NCBI RefSeq assembly: GCF_002196515.1
Contig: NZ_CP018836.1
Location: 434,001 to 498,000, forward strand
From: Vibrio gazogenes
GTDB lineage: Bacteria; Pseudomonadota; Gammaproteobacteria; Enterobacterales; Vibrionaceae
DNA length: 64,000 nt
Direction: 5' to 3'
The position numbers and the translations under genes were made by a program. Every line of letters starts with the position of its first letter. The first letter of the stretch is position 1. Under the pieces are notes generated by a model. It did not search any database. It was not told the DNA's origin and saw nothing but the letters and a program-made list of their open reading frames with translations. Of the stretch, positions 60,634 to 64,000 are shown piece after piece.

Positions 60634-63353
60634 CACACCTCCTGTTTTTGCTGCATACAAAAACCTGCTGTTTCATCATAAGCAAATCGTGAGTCCGCCT
60701 CAGGCATCCAGAGTTGCAAATATTTGGCTGCCGGGTACGCCCGGTGTACGGATTGAATCTGTTCTTCACTAAGCAGCGCTAAATGGTCAGCAAATTTTTT
60801 CTTCCCGACTTTGACCGTACTCAAAGCCACAGCAAATTGCATATCATCAACCCAAGGAACCAACTGATCATTTTCGGTTCGTTTGAGTAAAAGCACACTC
60901 ACCGTTTCAATATCACTGTAACGGGTACCAATTTCCTGATGATCTTCTGTCCAGTATTTTGAGCTATTCGTATGGTAACCATATCGGAAGTCAACCAACT
61001 GAGACCAAGCTTGATTTGCTTTGGCACACTCATCCCCCATCAGAGCCTCTTCTTGACTTTGTAAGCTGATGGGAATGCTGTCTGTTGCGGTATCACCATA
61101 AACCGCTTCAATCAATTGCCGCGCCTGTTCCGGCATTCGAATCGCTTCAAGCTGGCGTAAAATGCGTTGAGCAAGCCACAAACGTCCCGGTGAACGGTAA
61201 ACAAATTCTGTATTGCGAAAGTTTTGACTCAGCCAATCCTTAGCCGGTTCCTCTTCCCACATCGGTGCATGAACATATAAAACCGGTGCCGGGCGTTGAT
61301 CACTCACCTTGGGCATATGGCATCCGGTTGCATCCCGGGTGTGGCGGTGTAACCGACCGGCACGTTGAATCAGATCATCAATCGGACATAAATCAGAAAT
61401 CATTACATCGGCATCGGCGTCTAAACTTTCCTGAAAGACTTGAGTCGCAATTAAGACCTTACCTTGCCGATCTGACCCGGTGCTTTTCTTACCAAACCAC
61501 TGTAAAACTTGTGTCTCTATCCGCCGCCGATCATCGAGAATAAAACGGCTATGGAATAACAAACAGTCTTCTGGTTTTGCCAGTTGAGCACTGAGTAACC
61601 GATAGGCCGCCAATGCGTCATCCACCGAATTTCTCACCCAGACGACACATTGCCCCTGTGCCACAGCCGCGACAATGCGGTCCACACATGCTTGCTCATG
61701 ATGAATAAAATCAACCTGAACCGCTCGGCTGACATCCGCACGACTGGCTAAAGCCTGCTCCCGGATCGGTGTCACGCTGCCATAGCTCAGTTGGGTGGCC
61801 AACGGGAAATGGGTTTGTGTGAGAAGTAAACGTGACTCTGACTCAGTATTTAGCCAAATATCAGCCAAACGCTGACGCTGTTTCAGCGAGAGTGTTGCTG
61901 TGAGTAAAATCGCTGACCCGCCTTGATGTAAATGGAGCCTGAGTAAGGCTTCAAGCAACTCAAACATGTAGTCATCTGCCGTATGTATTTCATCAAAAAT
62001 CAGTACCTTTCGATGTAACCCTAATAAACGTAACGACTGGTGGCGACGTGGTAACACCGCTAATAATGCTTGATCGATGGTTCCCACCCCGACGGGCGCT
62101 AATAATGCTTTTTTACGCGAATCGGCTAACCACTGATTACATTGTGCTGTTGCACTGCGATCCGTCTGCGCATAATTCATATCCCTCGGCCCGGATTCCA
62201 TTGTCGCTTGTTGAAACCGTTCATTCATTTCCCGGGCAGCATGAGCCAGAACGATACTGGGTATATTGTCTTGCTCAGCGACGAACATCTGCTGGTAGTG
62301 GTCTGCAACTCGGTCAAACATCGCATTTGAAGTAGCCATCGTCGGCAGACCGAAATAAAAACCGTCTGCGACATTTGCTGCCATCAGGCGGTGTGTCAGT
62401 GTTAAAGCCGCTTCTGTTTTCCCCGAACCGGTCACATCTTCTAACACAAATAACTGCGGTGCATCATCGAGCGGAACCTCTTCGGCCCATCGTTGCAATG
62501 GTGTCGGTTGAAAATGAAAATGAGCCTCTACAGACTGAAACGGTGCCGGACGACTCGATTGCGCTAAACCGAACGCTTGGATTGCTCTGACAGCCACATC
62601 TTGCACCTTATGCCAATAATCGCAAAGTGCTTCGGGTTGACTTCGATAGTGAAAAAACGCCTGATTTGAACCAACCCAGTCAGCCAACACAGCAATACCG
62701 GCCAGTTGCCAACTCACCTGTGCCAGACGGCTAGTCCATGCTTTGTCAGTGAGCTTTTCTAACGGTATATCCGGCCGGATTAAATGATAAACATCATGAA
62801 CAAACTGCCCGGCGGCATCGAGATTATGCGGTTCGGTGAACTTTCTCATAGTTACCATCGCGGCATTTTCAACCGGCTGACCATGATGACCGAAGACACA
62901 ATTGAGCATAATCATTAAGGTTTGATCGATGCGATCTTGTTCGTTTTCAGAATATGATACGAAAGTGGGAAGCTCTGCATAGACAGAATCTTTCAATACT
63001 TCCCAAAAAAATAACCCTAATCGGTCATGTCGATATTCGCGGCCATCGTATGTGCGACGGCAATGTGGTAACCATGAACCATCAGGTGGCCGATGTAGCG
63101 CCTGAAAAGCGGAGGCAAACTTGCCTAAATCATGTAACGTCAGCACAAAAGTAAACCAACGATTGAGCTGACTTGGTGAAATGCCCAGAAATGCAGCCAA
63201 CTCACCGGTGAGTGGTTTTTCAGGATGTAATAGTTGTTGCCCGACAGCAGCTACATCAAGACAATGATAAGGCAAAAGATGGTAGTCATCCCCATGATAT
63301 GTCAGTGCTTGACTCGCCTTGCCCCAGTACAAGAAGTAGGCAGGTTCTTCCAT
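60633..63353 (-). CDS. cas3: CRISPR-associated helicase-nuclease Cas3
   Basis: 906 residues. N-terminal HD nuclease: His in YHCLDVAAVG and His-Asp in TLHDLGKFASAF. Superfamily 2 helicase follows: Walker A DVTGSGKTEAAL, DEIH box VLIFDEIHTADD, LLTATLSL, and motif VI DLIQRAGRLHRH. It degrades the target once Cascade has bound. It is the first gene of the cas operon and is followed by cas8e with a one-base overlap. All key residues are present. Confidence 0.96.
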   Translation of the reverse strand: MEEPAYFLYWGKASQALTYHGDDYHLLPYHCLDVAAVGQQLLHPEKPLTGELAAFLGISPSQLNRWFTFVLTLHDLGKFASAFQALHRPPDGSWLPHCRRTYDGREYRHDRLGLFFWEVLKDSVYAELPTFVSYSENEQDRIDQTLMIMLNCVFGHHGQPVENAAMVTMRKFTEPHNLDAAGQFVHDVYHLIRPDIPLEKLTDKAWTSRLAQVSWQLAGIAVLADWVGSNQAFFHYRSQPEALCDYWHKVQDVAVRAIQAFGLAQSSRPAPFQSVEAHFHFQPTPLQRWAEEVPLDDAPQLFVLEDVTGSGKTEAALTLTHRLMAANVADGFYFGLPTMATSNAMFDRVADHYQQMFVAEQDNIPSIVLAHAAREMNERFQQATMESGPRDMNYAQTDRSATAQCNQWLADSRKKALLAPVGVGTIDQALLAVLPRRHQSLRLLGLHRKVLIFDEIHTADDYMFELLEALLRLHLHQGGSAILLTATLSLKQRQRLADIWLNTESESRLLLTQTHFPLATQLSYGSVTPIREQALASRADVSRAVQVDFIHHEQACVDRIVAAVAQGQCVVWVRNSVDDALAAYRLLSAQLAKPEDCLLFHSRFILDDRRRIETQVLQWFGKKSTGSDRQGKVLIATQVFQESLDADADVMISDLCPIDDLIQRAGRLHRHTRDATGCHMPKVSDQRPAPVLYVHAPMWEEEPAKDWLSQNFRNTEFVYRSPGRLWLAQRILRQLEAIRMPEQARQLIEAVYGDTATDSIPISLQSQEEALMGDECAKANQAWSQLVDFRYGYHTNSSKYWTEDHQEIGTRYSDIETVSVLLLKRTENDQLVPWVDDMQFAVALSTVKVGKKKFADHLALLSEEQIQSVHRAYPAAKYLQLWMPEADSRFAYDETAGFCMQQKQEV

Positions 63354-63501
63354 GAGAGGTTGATTCCAGTAATCAATTGAATGTTATCAAAAATAACACA
63401 CCTCTTGTTTTAAATACGGGAAAAATAACAGACTAAGAAGAAGTTCAAGCTTATTTACACAATTAATAACAACACAGTCAATAATCATGTTTGTCAGCAC
63501 T
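63354..63501. promoter_or_regulatory. cas operon promoter region
   Basis: 148 AT-rich bases between cas3 (minus) and array 2. An inverted repeat TTGATT-CCAGT-AATCAA lies just before the cas3 start (63361-63377). No strong -35/-10 pair stands out. This region must hold the cas promoter and the end of array 2 transcription. Confidence 0.5.
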
Positions 63502-63774
63502 CAATTTATCCCCGAATGTACGGGGAATGCGAACTAAATGAGGACTGGAACGACGATATTTATGGCTCATCCCCGTGCATACGGGGAACACCAAGAAAGC
63601 GCCGAGGCAACGGTTAGCGAGCTCGGTTCATCCCCGTGCATACGGGGAACACAACAAGCGAGCAAGGATCGTCTTACTGTTATGCGGTTCATCCCCGTGC
63701 ATACGGGGAACACGACATAATCCACCCCAGCATTGTCCAATTCAGCGGTTCATCCCCGTGCATACGGGGAACAC
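63502..63774 (-). CRISPR. CRISPR array 2, type I-E, 5 repeats / 4 spacers
   Basis: Same 29-bp repeat, 61-base period and 32-base spacers as array 1. The leftmost repeat (63502-63530) is strongly degenerate and the second (63563) has two changes, so this is the old end. The right-most repeats are perfect and face the leader. It lies upstream of cas3 and is transcribed leftward towards it. Confidence 0.97.
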
Positions 63775-63840
63775 TAATTGTAGTCATTTGATTTATAAAT
63801 ACAAATTTCGACATTCACAATCTACCAACATTTGGAGGTG
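63775..63840 (-). promoter_or_regulatory. Leader of CRISPR array 2
   Basis: AT-rich; TAATTGTAG, CATTTGATTTAT and ACAATCTACCAACATTT as in array 1, with small differences in between. Confidence 0.85.
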
Positions 63841-63889
63841 GTTTTAAAGGTTATCAATATGGTCGGTTATGAAGCTATCGTAGGTTTAG

Positions 63890-64000
63890 TGTGCAATTAA
63901 TTCATCCATGAATTTTTACCCTGAGTACATCGATCCTATTGGCTTTGTATATGTTTCTCTGAATTCAAATAAAATTCTGAACAAAGAAAACCATTCATGG
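63890..64000. repeat. Island repeat, copy D (start, cut by window edge)
   Basis: TTCATCCATGAATTT, CACCCTGAG-like ACCCTGAGTACATCGATC, and AAGAAAACCATTCATGG follow the same order as copies A and C. The hairpin core would lie beyond the window. Confidence 0.75.

Noticed and set aside
1..64000. tRNA or rRNA genes
   Set aside because: I saw no cloverleaf or rRNA segment; the only tRNA-like element is the thrS leader hairpin.

Overview
The window looks like a chromosome segment of a Vibrio (Vibrionaceae). The thrS-infC-rpmI-rplT cluster (with an AUU start for infC), rbsDACBKR, yidE, sitABCD and a K139/HP1-type contractile tail module all fit this genus. I cannot fix the species. The presence of an ACC deaminase gene suggests an environmental or plant/sediment-associated lineage.

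Layout. 0-4 kb: the start of a sugar-efflux MFS gene, then the translation operon thrS-infC-rpmI-rplT on the minus strand. Its classical controls are visible: an anticodon-like hairpin before thrS, the AUU start of infC, and a hairpin before rpmI. 4.2-27.7 kb: a P2/HP1-related element reading mainly on the minus strand. It has a LexA-like repressor, O- and P-like replication proteins, holin, endolysin, two spanins, an Ogr-like activator and a full contractile tail (sheath, tube, -1 frameshifted chaperone, tape measure, baseplate, hub/spike) with three different fibre cassettes. I find no terminase, portal, capsid or integrase, so it is best read as a tailocin-like (R-type bacteriocin-like) locus. 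27.7-47.8 kb: ordinary accessory and core metabolism, namely dcuA, acdS with a divergent Lrp-type regulator, a MaoC-like hydratase, Fur-boxed sitABCD, yidE, an unknown secreted protein, the ribose operon, and a two-gene operon of a membrane-anchored GH25 lysozyme and a polytopic membrane protein.

47.8-64 kb is a mosaic island. A family of hairpin-rich repeats occurs at 47.9, 48.4, 52.8 and 63.9 kb. Between them lie fragments of a type IV secretion system (virB10 C-terminus, frameshifted virB11 N-terminus). Inserted exactly between these two fragments is an AT-rich three-gene operon: an MFS exporter, a 202-residue polypeptide made of 18 tandem copies of a nine-residue unit (consensus KPARLAAEV), and a 2-oxoglutarate/Fe(II) oxygenase-like protein. 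I do not recognise this combination. It has the logic of a multicore ribosomal peptide (RiPP-like) pathway: repetitive substrate, hydroxylase, exporter. Two FNR-type sites lie upstream. It is the strongest candidate for an undescribed system here.

The island continues with a complete type I-E CRISPR-Cas locus (cas3-cas8e-cse2-cas7e-cas5e-cas6e-cas1-cas2, minus strand) flanked by two arrays (12 and 5 repeats) that share a leader and are read in the same direction as the cas genes. A further copy of the island repeat begins at the right edge of the window.
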